Assembly (NCBI RefSeq): GCF_010668395.1 | Contig: NZ_WUEY01000002.1 | Location: forward strand, 496,001 to 560,000 | Source of the DNA: Martinezella lusitana | Lineage (GTDB): Bacteria; Pseudomonadota; Alphaproteobacteria; Rhizobiales; Rhizobiaceae | DNA: 64,000 bases | Reading direction: 5' to 3' | Shown: in pieces, positions 7,636 through 16,188 of the stretch | Layout of the letters: every line of letters starts with the position of its first letter | Numbering within the stretch: position 1 is the first letter of the stretch | Translations under genes and position numbers: made by a program | Notes under the pieces: model-generated | The model's database searches: none | Told to the model about the DNA's origin: nothing | The model's input: only the letters and a program-made list of their open reading frames with translations

Positions 7636-10523
7636 CAATCCCCCTTTGCCTTGTCCGCATCGAGCGCGCGCAGACGGTTGATGCGGATCGACTGGTGCGC
7701 GAGGGCCACAAGGATCAGAACCGTGGAGCCGACCACGAGCATGAAGACGCCAAGATCGAAAAGCAGGGCGCTGGCGGCCGGCACCTTGCCGATCAACGGG
7801 ACGTCCAGATACTGGAAATGCGACGTCAGGAACGGATAGCCGAAGAACCACGCCCCGATACCCGTTGCCGTCGCCACCAGAAGCCCGGCTCCCATCCATC
7901 GCAGCGGCAGGATACGGATGCGATCCTCCGCCCAGCGCGTACCGCCGGCCAGATATTGCAGCAGGAAGCCGATCGAAAGCGTCAAGCCGGCCGAGAAGCC
8001 GCCGCCGGGGGCGTCATGCCCGCGCATGAAGATATAGACCGAAAGCGCAATCACGAACGGGAACATCCACTGCATGATGACGGAAGGCACCAGCAGATAG
8101 TCGCGCACTGTATCGCCGGCGGACCGCTCCGGCCGTTCCTCGTCGAAGCGGTTCTGAATCCGCTGCTGCTCCGGCATCTCCATGCTGTCAGGAGCCGGAC
8201 GGAAACGGCGTAGCAGCGCATAGACAGTCAATGCGACGACGCCGAGGACCGCGATTTCGCCCAGAGTGTCGAAGCCGCGGAAATCGACCAGGATCACGTT
8301 GACGACGTTGCGGCCGCCACCCTTCGAATAGGCGTTTTCGAGGAAATAATTCGCAATGGCGTCCGGCACCGGCATGGTCATGACGGCGTAGGAGATAAAC
8401 ATCATGCCAACGCCGCAGATGACGGCCAGCGCAAGATCGCGAAAGCGGCGGAAGCGAGCGCGCAGGTTGACCGTATCGTCGATCCCCTCATTCCGCTTCG
8501 GCAACCAGCGCAACCCCAGCAGAATGAGAACCGTCGTGACGATCTCCACGAGAAGCTGCGTGATGGCAAGATCGGGCGCGGAAAGCCAGATGAACGTCAT
8601 GCAGACGACGAGCCCGACGCCGCCGAGCATCACCAGGGCGGCGAGCCGGTGGTATTTGGCAAAGAAGGCGGTGCCGATCGCCAGGCAGATGCCGATCGCC
8701 CAGATCGCCGCGAAGACGGGGTCCGCCCCCGAAAACGCAAAATGCGTCGCCTCGAAGCCGGAGAGATAGAGAGGAAGCAGCCCTGCCGCAAAGCCGGTGA
8801 CGACAACCCAGCGAAGCTGCGGCTGCAGCTTGCGCGTGCCGATCCGCTTTTCCGCGATTCGGGCCCAGTGCCAGGAGACTTCCACCAGCACCCGCTCGAA
8901 GATGCGCTGCCCCTTCAGCCGGCGGAAAATGGGTGGCCCGTCCTCGCATCGACCCAGATAATCCTTGAAAGCAAAGTAGAAAACGGTTCCGCCGACCAAT
9001 GCGATGATGCTCATGACCAGCGGCAGATTGAAGCCGTGCCAAAGCGAGAGGCTGTATTGCGGCGTATCAGCGTGCAGGACGCTGACGACGGCTGCCTGCA
9101 GGAAGGGCGCGACCGACAGGGCCGGGGCGATGCCGACGACGAGGCAGACGACGACCAGGAGCTCGATCGGGAAGCGCATCCAGCGCGGCGGCTCATGCGG
9201 CTTGGCGATCGGCAAATCGGTCGGCGGCGGCCCGAAGAAGACCGTCTGGATGAAGCGCAGGGAATAGGCGACGCTGAATGCGCTCGCCAGCGTCGCCACG
9301 TAGGGGAGCATGCGGTCGAGAACGGAATCGGCGTGGGTCTCTATGGCCTCGGCAAAGAACATTTCCTTCGACAGGAAGCCGTTGAGCAACGGAACGCCGG
9401 CCATGGCCGCGCTCGCGACGATCGCAAGCGCCCCGGTGAACGGCATGTAGCGGAAGAGGCCGCTCAAACGGCGCATGTCGCGGGTGCCCGTCTCGTGATC
9501 GATGATGCCGGCCGCCATGAACAGCGACGCCTTGAAGGTCGCGTGGTTCAGCATATGGAAGATGGCGGCGACTGTGGCGAGCGGGCTTCCGAGGCTGAGC
9601 AAGGTGGTGATGAGACCGAGATGGCTGATCGTCGAATAGGCGAGCAGGCCCTTCAGGTCCTGCTGGAACATCGCGAAGTAGGCGCCCAGCAGCAGCGTGA
9701 TGATGCCGGCGGCGCCAACGATATAGAACCACTCGTCCGTGCCGGCGAGAACCGGCCAGAAGCGGGCAAGCAGGAAGACCCCGGCCTTCACCAGCGTCGC
9801 CGAATGCAGATAGGCCGAGACGGGCGTCGGCGCCGCCATGGCGTTCGGAAGCCAGAAATGAAAGGGGAATTGCGCACTCTTCGTCAGCGCTCCCAGCAGG
9901 ATGAGGATCAGCGCAGGCAGGTAGAGCGGGTGGTTGCGGATGACGTCTCCCGAGGCCAGGATCTTGTCCAGATCGTAGCTGCCGACGATGTGGCCGAGCA
10001 GGATCAATCCGATCAGCAGGCAGAAACCGCCGATCCCCGTGATCGTCAGCGCCATGCGGGCACCATCGCGCGCGGCGGCGGTGTTGTGCCAATAGCTGAT
10101 CAGCAGGAAGGAAAAGATGCTCGTCAGCTCCCAGAATATCGAGAGCAGGATGACATTGCCCGAAAGCACGATGCCGAGCATCGCTCCCATGAAGGCAAGC
10201 AGGAAGGAAAAGAAACGGGGAACCGGATCTTCTTCCGACATATAGTAGCGGGCATAGACGATGACGAGAAAGCCGATGGCGGTAATGACGAGCGAAAACA
10301 GCCAGGCGAAGCCATCCAGCCGGAGACTGAAATCGAGCCCGAGCTGCGGCAGCCACTCTATGCTATAACGGACGACGCCACCGTCCTTGACGGCGGGATA
10401 GAAGCTCGCTGAAATCAGCAGCGCCAGAAATGTGGTCGTCCCGGCGATCCAGGCCGGACCACGCCGAGACTGTGTGCGCAACAGGCATACGGAAAGAAGA
10501 CTTCCGATAAACGGCAGAGCCAA
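7635..10523 (-). CDS. phaAB: Fused cation/H+ antiporter subunits A and B; start uncertain
   Basis: At least 962 aa. The NuoL-like MnhA part spans roughly residues 1-770 with IFWELTSIFSFLLISYWH and FPFHFWLPNAMAAPTPVSAYLHS, and carries the ion-channel glutamate and lysines. An MnhB domain follows (about 810-940: PSVIMQWMFPFVIALSVYIFMRGHDAPGGGFSAG, here shortened: MQWMFPF and GHDAPGGGFSAG). The A-B fusion is normal in rhizobia. The start is odd. TTG at 10523 is the first usual start codon in frame, yet the frame stays open to a stop at 10640 and encodes a matching hydrophobic lead-in (FILALLALPF). A well-placed AGGGGG + ATG at 10603 is in another frame and stops after three codons. The listed 5' end is therefore a minimum. 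Confidence 0.9.
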   Translation of the reverse strand: MALPFIGSLLSVCLLRTQSRRGPAWIAGTTTFLALLISASFYPAVKDGGVVRYSIEWLPQLGLDFSLRLDGFAWLFSLVITAIGFLVIVYARYYMSEEDPVPRFFSFLLAFMGAMLGIVLSGNVILLSIFWELTSIFSFLLISYWHNTAAARDGARMALTITGIGGFCLLIGLILLGHIVGSYDLDKILASGDVIRNHPLYLPALILILLGALTKSAQFPFHFWLPNAMAAPTPVSAYLHSATLVKAGVFLLARFWPVLAGTDEWFYIVGAAGIITLLLGAYFAMFQQDLKGLLAYSTISHLGLITTLLSLGSPLATVAAIFHMLNHATFKASLFMAAGIIDHETGTRDMRRLSGLFRYMPFTGALAIVASAAMAGVPLLNGFLSKEMFFAEAIETHADSVLDRMLPYVATLASAFSVAYSLRFIQTVFFGPPPTDLPIAKPHEPPRWMRFPIELLVVVCLVVGIAPALSVAPFLQAAVVSVLHADTPQYSLSLWHGFNLPLVMSIIALVGGTVFYFAFKDYLGRCEDGPPIFRRLKGQRIFERVLVEVSWHWARIAEKRIGTRKLQPQLRWVVVTGFAAGLLPLYLSGFEATHFAFSGADPVFAAIWAIGICLAIGTAFFAKYHRLAALVMLGGVGLVVCMTFIWLSAPDLAITQLLVEIVTTVLILLGLRWLPKRNEGIDDTVNLRARFRRFRDLALAVICGVGMMFISYAVMTMPVPDAIANYFLENAYSKGGGRNVVNVILVDFRGFDTLGEIAVLGVVALTVYALLRRFRPAPDSMEMPEQQRIQNRFDEERPERSAGDTVRDYLLVPSVIMQWMFPFVIALSVYIFMRGHDAPGGGFSAGLTLSIGFLLQYLAGGTRWAEDRIRILPLRWMGAGLLVATATGIGAWFFGYPFLTSHFQYLDVPLIGKVPAASALLFDLGVFMLVVGSTVLILVALAHQSIRINRLRALDADKAKGD

Positions 10524-10653
10524 AAGTGCCAGAATGAAAACAGGCCCGCTGGTTATCCCAAAACGTCGTTCCTTCGCTTGGCCGGCTTCGGTCAGACTGC
10601 CATAATGGCACCCCCTAGAAAACCGTCGAATTATGTCCTATATGATAGATATC

Positions 10654-10666
10654 GCCCAATATGGGC
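10654..10666. promoter_or_regulatory. Small palindrome between phaAB and the XRE gene, candidate operator
   Basis: GCCCA-ATA-TGGGC lies in the short divergent intergenic region, 27 bases before the XRE start. Position and symmetry fit an autoregulatory operator; there is no direct proof. Confidence 0.35.
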
Positions 10667-10692
10667 AGCTTTGAACCCGGCGTCAAGGTGAA

Positions 10693-11028
10693 ATGGCGAT
10701 GATTTTGACACCAGCGCTCTGCCGAGCAGCCCGCGGCTTCCTTGATTGGACGCAGATGGACCTTGCCGACCGCTCGGGCGTATCGCGCAGCACGATCCGC
10801 GACTATGAGGGCAATCGCCACAGCCTGCATCGGGCCACGGAAGCCCAGCTTCGGCAGGCGCTCGAGACGGGAGGCATCGCCTTCTTCCGTATCGACGGAC
10901 ATGAGATCGGCATCTGCACCAAGGCTCTTCCCGTTGCGGCCCCTGCGCCGAAGCATACCGAAAGCTGCGAGATCATCGCCTCTTCCGCCGAGCGAGGGCA
11001 TACGGCCTCTTCGAAAACGGGACAGTAG
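10693..11028 (+). CDS. Small XRE-family transcriptional regulator
   Basis: 111 aa. A Cro/C1-type helix-turn-helix occupies residues 6-60: CRAARGFLDWTQMDLADRSG then VSRSTIRDYEGNRH. Residues 60-72 (TGGIAFFRIDGHEIGI) match the C-terminal strand common in small rhizobial XRE proteins. The last 40 residues are low-complexity. It is divergent from the antiporter operon, so it may regulate phaAB or itself; this is inferred from position. Confidence 0.8.
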   Translation: MAMILTPALCRAARGFLDWTQMDLADRSGVSRSTIRDYEGNRHSLHRATEAQLRQALETGGIAFFRIDGHEIGICTKALPVAAPAPKHTESCEIIASSAERGHTASSKTGQ

Positions 11029-11165
11029 CATCGAATATGGCTGCCGGCTCACCGGCGGCGGATGCTCCACCGCTCGCGAGAAGGTGAACGGACGAGCCCT
11101 CAAATCAGCCATATTCCAGCCGATCAAACCTCCGCGCCGCATCCCCCAGACGACCGGAGAAACAT

Positions 11166-11723
11166 ATGTCCACCACCACCGAAGCCTCGGCAACCGTATC
11201 GACGACCCGATACCGGCCATCGCAACGGATCCTGCATTGGCTCATGGCCATCGTCATCATCTCGGCGCTCGTCATCGGCCTCTATTGTTCGTACCTCACG
11301 CCGGGCGTCCCCTTGCGCCGAGCCCTCCTCGACGTGCATAAATCGCTCGGCATGACGGCGCTCGTCCTCATCGCAATCCGCCTGCCGCTCAGGCTCTCGC
11401 TTGGCGAGCCCGCCTATCGGCGGCCGCTTGACGTCTTCAACCACTATGCCGCCCGCGGCGCGCATATCCTGCTCTACGCCCTGATGCTCCTGATGCCGCT
11501 TGCCGGCTACACCACCTCCGCCGCCGGCGGTCACGATCTGCCGTGGTTCGGCCTCTTCCAATGGCCCAATCTGCTGCCGCTCGACAAAGGGCTGGAGAGA
11601 ACAGCCGCCGAAATTCATGAATATGGCGCCTATTGCCTGTACGCCGTTGTCAGCCTTCATATCCTGGCGGCCCTCTGGCACCATTTTTTCCGCAAGGATG
11701 AGGTGCTGCAGCGCATGCTGTAG
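11166..11723 (+). CDS. Cytochrome b561
   Basis: 185-aa inner-membrane dihaem b561 protein that passes electrons between the quinone pool and an acceptor, often superoxide or a periplasmic partner. Four TM segments carry the candidate haem ligands: H24 in RILHWLMAI, the His in DVHKSLGMTA, HILLYALML, and HILAALWHH near the C-terminus. Length is typical. No linked YceI or catalase gene is present, so the role is general redox. Confidence 0.9.
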   Translation: MSTTTEASATVSTTRYRPSQRILHWLMAIVIISALVIGLYCSYLTPGVPLRRALLDVHKSLGMTALVLIAIRLPLRLSLGEPAYRRPLDVFNHYAARGAHILLYALMLLMPLAGYTTSAAGGHDLPWFGLFQWPNLLPLDKGLERTAAEIHEYGAYCLYAVVSLHILAALWHHFFRKDEVLQRML

Positions 11724-11754
11724 CAGGCATTTGTATCGCAGACAGATCGACCTG

Positions 11755-12636
11755 CTATCGCATACCGAGACGAGCCAGGGTGAGGCGCGATTGTTCGGAG
11801 AGCGCCTCGTTTTTCCCACCCCGATAGTAGCTCAAGGCAATGACGGCGGCATAGAGTGCCCATCCTTCCGCGCGAAGCCAATCGGCATCGCCAACACCGC
11901 AAGCATCGCGAAATGCCTCACGAGCGGAAGGGTCGACCCAGGTCCACGCGGCGGCATAGTCGGCAGCCGGATCGCCGACGGCACAAAGACCCCAGTCGAT
12001 GACCCCGGTCAGCAGTCCACCTCTGGCGATCAGATTATCCGCCTTGATATCGCCGTGCAGCCAAACCGGCGGGCCGCGGTGAACGGTGGCACAGGCCCGC
12101 TTCCAAAGCCTGATCGCTGCATCCGCATCAATTTCATCCGCAAGAATGTCGATGGCGGGAAGCGTGACCGACGACAGGGCTTCCAGCTTCACGCCCCGAC
12201 GATGGTTGCTTTCTCCCGCCAGCGGCGCGCCCTCCGTTTCCACGAGATGCAGGCCGTTCAGGAAGTTCGCAAGCGCAAGCGCTGCCGCAAGCGGATCGGC
12301 AATATTTCGCGGCGAGGCAATATCGCCTTCCATCCAGTCGAAAATGCCGAAATCGCCTTTCAAGCCAAAATCGAAGCTCCCACGAAAACGCAGTCGCGGC
12401 ACTTCGAGCGGCAGCTCTGCAAAGCGAGGCAGCCAATCGAGTTCCTTGGAAATCAGATTGGCCGCGGTCTCGCGGCGGGGAAGACGCAGCAGCAGTTCCT
12501 CTCCCAATCGATAGATCGCGTTGTCCGTGCCCGAAGAGACAAGGCGGCGAATGGGAAGATCGGCCCATTGCGGCGTCACCTGCAAAAGCAGGCGCCGGAT
12601 CGCGGAGTCTTCCAAAACGATATCATCAAGCATCAT
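11755..12636 (-). CDS. Aminoglycoside-phosphotransferase-family small-molecule kinase
   Basis: Protein-kinase-like fold of the APH family. HGDIKADNLI holds the catalytic Asp and the Mg-binding Asn, and GVIDWGLCAVGDPAADYA is the DFG-equivalent. The N-lobe has SSGTDNAIYRLGEELLLRLPRR, with the ATP-binding strands and the Lys/Arg region. About 293 aa. ATG at 12636 (or 12633) overlaps the end of the preceding isochorismatase-like gene by 8-11 nt, so the two are translationally coupled. The substrate could be an antibiotic or a metabolite; the family does not tell. Confidence 0.82.
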   Translation of the reverse strand: MMLDDIVLEDSAIRRLLLQVTPQWADLPIRRLVSSGTDNAIYRLGEELLLRLPRRETAANLISKELDWLPRFAELPLEVPRLRFRGSFDFGLKGDFGIFDWMEGDIASPRNIADPLAAALALANFLNGLHLVETEGAPLAGESNHRRGVKLEALSSVTLPAIDILADEIDADAAIRLWKRACATVHRGPPVWLHGDIKADNLIARGGLLTGVIDWGLCAVGDPAADYAAAWTWVDPSAREAFRDACGVGDADWLRAEGWALYAAVIALSYYRGGKNEALSEQSRLTLARLGMR

Positions 12637-13363
12637 CGAGCCAATCAGCCGTCTGTTGTTGCAGGAGGCTGACGATCTCCTCCGTCGGGCGCACATCGCC
12701 AAAGCTGCGGTAGATATTGTGCAGTGCGGCGTTGTGATCGCAGTCGCGTCTTGCTGCGGCGGCGTCAGCCACGAAGATCACTCGAAAACCGGACGCGAAG
12801 GCATCTCTTGCTGACGACTCACAGCATATGTTCGTCAGCGTACCGGTGATGATCACCGTGTCGATGTCCCGTGCTCCCAGCATGCGCGGCAAATCGCAGG
12901 AGCCCGGAAAGAAGGCGCTATAGGTGAATTTTTCCAGAAGGAGGTCGCCCGGAGCCCGATGAAGACCTGACCAGATTCTCTCCGCGATCGGTCCTGATCC
13001 CCCCGATGTCCGGAACAGCTCTGCGATATCCCGGCCATAGAACTCCTCGGCCAAAGCGGGATGAAGCTGCACGGAACCCGGCACGACCCAGGAGACAAGA
13101 CCGCCGCCTGCCCGAACGGTATCGGCCAGCCGCTCGATATTCGGCACGATTCCCCGGCAATATCCGCTCTCCGCGACAAAGAACGGGATCATGTCGATGA
13201 CGACCAATGCGGTCCGGCGCGGTGCAATTCGCTCGAAAGCAAATCGCCGGCCTCGCCTTTGCTCCTGCCGCGCATATTCGCGAGGTTCGATAAGCCAATT
13301 ATGCAATTTCGGCGACGGGCCTTCAGGCTCTGTCGTTGTCGCAACCTCGTGATTCAAAGCCAT
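12626..13363 (-). CDS. Isochorismatase-family cysteine hydrolase
   Basis: 245-aa alpha/beta hydrolase of the isochorismatase/nicotinamidase type. The catalytic triad is visible: Asp in TALVVIDM, Lys in LLLEKFTYSAFF and Cys in GTLTNICCESSARDA. A cis-peptide-forming G(T)LTN loop precedes the Cys. Start ATG at 13363 is chosen over one 14 codons upstream because the family begins close to this point; the SD is weak (GGTGGTGGG). Likely an amidase or ureidohydrolase acting on a small amide, cotranscribed with the APH-type kinase. Confidence 0.85.
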   Translation of the reverse strand: MALNHEVATTTEPEGPSPKLHNWLIEPREYARQEQRRGRRFAFERIAPRRTALVVIDMIPFFVAESGYCRGIVPNIERLADTVRAGGGLVSWVVPGSVQLHPALAEEFYGRDIAELFRTSGGSGPIAERIWSGLHRAPGDLLLEKFTYSAFFPGSCDLPRMLGARDIDTVIITGTLTNICCESSARDAFASGFRVIFVADAAAARRDCDHNAALHNIYRSFGDVRPTEEIVSLLQQQTADWLDDA

Positions 13364-13429
13364 CCCACCACCATTGACGCTGAAGCCTGCGACTCCTCGC
13401 AGCAATGGTCGGGTGGTTGGAACCGGCTG

Positions 13430-13906
13430 TCAATCCGTTGAGCCGACAGCCTCCTGCCCTTGCCATCGAAGCCGGTGGGTGCGGCCAGCTTTCGGATCGA
13501 ACTGAAAGCCCAACGTCTCCCAGAATAAGGCCGCGCCGGCATCGTCCGTATTGACTGTCACGATTGTTCCATTCGCAATCGACCGGCTCAGGAGCGTCAT
13601 CGTCAGTTGACGACCGATGCCATGGCGCCGGTGGGATGGACGAATGTAGAAGCGGCGCATGCGCATGGCGGACGTCATGCCGGGATCGACCGTCAGTCCG
13701 CCGATCCCGGCAAGATCGCCATTCACCCGGGCAGCGACAAGGGCCTCATGCACTCCGGTGAACCGCTGCCTGCCACTCTCCCATTCGGCATGCAACCTCT
13801 CGACAAACTGCTTGCCCTCGCGGGCGGCATCGCGGCGCAGCATCTCAAAATCGTACGGAAGATCGACGGCAATCTCTTCGAATTGGAGATCCTGTCCGAA
13901 CCGCAT
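13430..13906 (-). CDS. GNAT acetyltransferase
   Basis: 158-aa N-acetyltransferase. The acetyl-CoA loop is visible as RRFYIRPSHRRHGIGRQL (motif A, Q/RxxGxG/A), with NTDDAGAALFWETLGF as motif B. Start ATG at 13906 follows GGGGGAGAACGAGG, a strong SD. Substrate unknown. Stops 66 bases before the isochorismatase-like gene start in the same direction, so it may share its transcript. Confidence 0.82.
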   Translation of the reverse strand: MRFGQDLQFEEIAVDLPYDFEMLRRDAAREGKQFVERLHAEWESGRQRFTGVHEALVAARVNGDLAGIGGLTVDPGMTSAMRMRRFYIRPSHRRHGIGRQLTMTLLSRSIANGTIVTVNTDDAGAALFWETLGFQFDPKAGRTHRLRWQGQEAVGSTD

Positions 13907-13944
13907 CCTCGTTCTCCCCCGTTTCAAGCCGAAGAGCAAAAGCG

Positions 13945-14331
13945 TCAGTCGGCCGCCAAGCCCAGCTGAGGCTCGCCGATTTCTACCGCATGGCCGTCAG
14001 GATCATAGAAGCGGAACACGCGCTGCCCCCATTCCTGTCTCTCGACGGGATGAATGAGGTCCACATGCGGTGCGATCGCCTCGAACGCTGCATCCACGTC
14101 CTCATGTTCGAAATAGAGAAGAATGTTTCCGCGGCCATATCGCTCAGATGTCTCATCGCTTTTCTTCCAGATCGTTCGTTCCAGCGATTTGCCGTCGTGA
14201 ATCGCAAAGCCGGTGTCGAAGAGCACGAAGTTGCCGAAGTCGTGCACAATCCCGAGGCCAAGCAGCTCACTGTAAAATGCCTTCGAGCGGGCAATGTCGG
14301 TCACGAAAGGAATGGGATTGACGAAGCGCAT
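13945..14331 (-). CDS. VOC (glyoxalase/bleomycin-resistance) family protein
   Basis: 128 aa with the two beta-alpha-beta-beta-beta halves of the vicinal-oxygen-chelate fold: FVTDIARSKAFYSELLGLG at the N-terminus and QEWGQRVFRFYDPDGHAVEIGE at the C-terminus, where His/Glu may bind metal. ATG at 14331 is preceded by GGACGAG; GTG at 14334 is also possible. Transcribed toward the GNAT gene, 38 nt apart. Could be a dioxygenase or resistance protein; the function cannot be set by sequence. Confidence 0.8.
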   Translation of the reverse strand: MRFVNPIPFVTDIARSKAFYSELLGLGIVHDFGNFVLFDTGFAIHDGKSLERTIWKKSDETSERYGRGNILLYFEHEDVDAAFEAIAPHVDLIHPVERQEWGQRVFRFYDPDGHAVEIGEPQLGLAAD

Positions 14332-14464
14332 CACCAAAATCTCGTCCAATGGGGAGGATGAACCGGGAGAGAAACAACCTATAAACGACTTCGATACACC
14401 TCAACACCAGAAGCGATACAGGAAAGATGATCTTCATCGTATCGCGCAACCGGAGGGTCAATCC

Positions 14465-14968
14465 GTGACGGAAACCGCGCGCACCATGATTGTCATCGAC
14501 TCGGCAGAATCCCGCTTTCAATTGCGGGCGGGCGCCTTGATCCGCTCCAGCGATCATATCCTCATTCATCGCGCGGTCGGAGAGACGTTCTGGTCTCTGC
14601 CCGGCGGCCGGGTGGAGTTTCACGAGGCCGGCGCCGAAACGCTGGCCCGCGAGATCGAGGAGGAAATCGGCTGCAAGGCGGCTGTCGGCCCCTTGCGCTT
14701 CATCATCGAAAACTTCTTCGAACTTTCCGGCCGGCGCGTTCACGAAGTCGGCTTCTACTATGAGGCGGAGCTGTCGCAACCGCTCCTGTTTCACGCAACG
14801 GAAATCGTGCATCGGGTGAAAGACGGAAATGCCGACCTCGAATTTCGCTGGGCACCCGCCACACGGGCTGCGCTCGACCGGTTTGAGTTGGTGCCGCCGA
14901 CCTTACGCGATCTGGTCGAGGCCGGGCCCGAGGGCATTCGGCATTTCGTGCGTCGGGACGTGGTCTGA
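14465..14968 (+). CDS. Nudix hydrolase
   Basis: Hydrolyses a nucleoside-diphosphate-linked compound. A full Nudix box (GX5EX7REUXEEXGU) is present: GRVEFHEAGAETLAREIEEE followed by IGC. 167 aa from the GTG at 14465, chosen because CCGGAGGG lies 8 nt upstream; the frame stays open upstream into the VOC gene region but that part is not Nudix-like. Divergent from the VOC gene with their 5' regions close together. Confidence 0.85.
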   Translation: MTETARTMIVIDSAESRFQLRAGALIRSSDHILIHRAVGETFWSLPGGRVEFHEAGAETLAREIEEEIGCKAAVGPLRFIIENFFELSGRRVHEVGFYYEAELSQPLLFHATEIVHRVKDGNADLEFRWAPATRAALDRFELVPPTLRDLVEAGPEGIRHFVRRDVV

Positions 14969-15128
14969 GCGCGACAGACCGGGCACAGCAAAAACCGTTC
15001 CAAAGATCGGAATTCTTTAAGATTATCTTCTTTGCCTTTGGGGCGGATGGATTCTAGCGTGCCTCAATCCACGATTGGCAGCTCGCATCTGCCTCGATAA
15101 CAAGACTAGCTTGAAAGAGGAAACCCCG

Positions 15129-16184
15129 TTGACCCCTCACACCTCGCCGTCGGGCATCGAAACATCGTTGCCGACGCTCGATATCTCCCGATTCTACGCC
15201 TCGCCCGCAGAACGCCAGGCATTCGTCGCAGAGCTTCGTACGGTGCTATACGATCATGGTTTCTTCTATCTGACGGGCCACGGTGTCGATCCTGAACTGA
15301 TCAGAGGCGTCGTCGCGACGGCGAAGCGCTTTTTCGCCTTGCCGATGGAAGAGAAACTCAAGATCGAGATGGTGAAGTCGCCGCATTTTCGTGGCTACAA
15401 CCGCGCCGGACAGGAGCGTACCCGCGGCGAGCAGGATTGGCGCGAGCAGCTCGACATCAACACCGAAAGCGCACCTTTCGAGATCGGCCCGGACACACCG
15501 GCCTGGCGGCGGCTACAGGGGCCGAACCAGTGGCCGGAAGCATTGCCCGAACTCAAGCCGCTGCTGCTTGCTTATCAAGCAGAGGTGACGCGCATCGGCA
15601 TCGACGTTCTGAAGGCGATCGCCGCGGCGCTCGGCCAGGATGAAAACGTCTTTGCCGACATATACGAGCCGCAAGCCTCGCAGCTTCTCAAGATCATCCG
15701 CTATCCGGGTCGCGACGTCGCCGAAACGGACCAGGGTGTCGGCGCCCACAAGGACGGCGGCTTCGTCACCGTGCTGCTGCAGGATACGACACCCGGCCTG
15801 CGCGTGCGCACGGAAGATGGCGTCTGGATCGCCGCGCCGCCGGTTCCCGGCACCTTCATCATCAACACCGGGGAATTGCTCGAGCTTGCGACAAACGGCT
15901 TCGTGCGCGCCGACGTGCATGATGTCATCGCGCCGCCTGCCGGTGTCGAGCGGTTTTCCGTTGCCTTCTTCCTGGGCTCCCGGCCGGACGCCACGATTCC
16001 CGTCATCGAACTGCCGGACGATCTGAAGCGCGCCGAGCGCGGCATCTCGGTCGATCCGCTCAATCCGATCTTCCGCGACGTCGGCCAGAACCAGCTCAAG
16101 AGCCGGTTGCGGTCGCACCCGGATGTCGCCCGCGCCCACTATGCGGATCTCCTGGCATCGGAACAAGCAGCGACGGCTGGCTGA
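15129..16184 (+). CDS. 2-oxoglutarate/Fe(II) oxygenase, isopenicillin-N-synthase-like
   Basis: 351 aa. N-terminal DIOX_N region (LPTLDISRFYASPAERQAFV, DHGFFYLTGHGVD), then the double-stranded beta-helix core. Iron ligands are H and D in GAHKDGGF and the distal His in DVHDVIAP; RFSVAFF supplies the Arg for 2-oxoglutarate. No ATG is available; TTG at 15129 has GAGGA 8 nt upstream and is preferred over TTG at 15075. Substrate unknown. It ends 4 bases from the ABC exporter stop (tail to tail). Confidence 0.85.
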   Translation: MTPHTSPSGIETSLPTLDISRFYASPAERQAFVAELRTVLYDHGFFYLTGHGVDPELIRGVVATAKRFFALPMEEKLKIEMVKSPHFRGYNRAGQERTRGEQDWREQLDINTESAPFEIGPDTPAWRRLQGPNQWPEALPELKPLLLAYQAEVTRIGIDVLKAIAAALGQDENVFADIYEPQASQLLKIIRYPGRDVAETDQGVGAHKDGGFVTVLLQDTTPGLRVRTEDGVWIAAPPVPGTFIINTGELLELATNGFVRADVHDVIAPPAGVERFSVAFFLGSRPDATIPVIELPDDLKRAERGISVDPLNPIFRDVGQNQLKSRLRSHPDVARAHYADLLASEQAATAG

Positions 16185-16188
16185 CGGC

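Noticed and set aside
8649..10412. 587-aa plus-strand open frame
   Set aside because: Antisense shadow of phaAB, highly charged and without domains.
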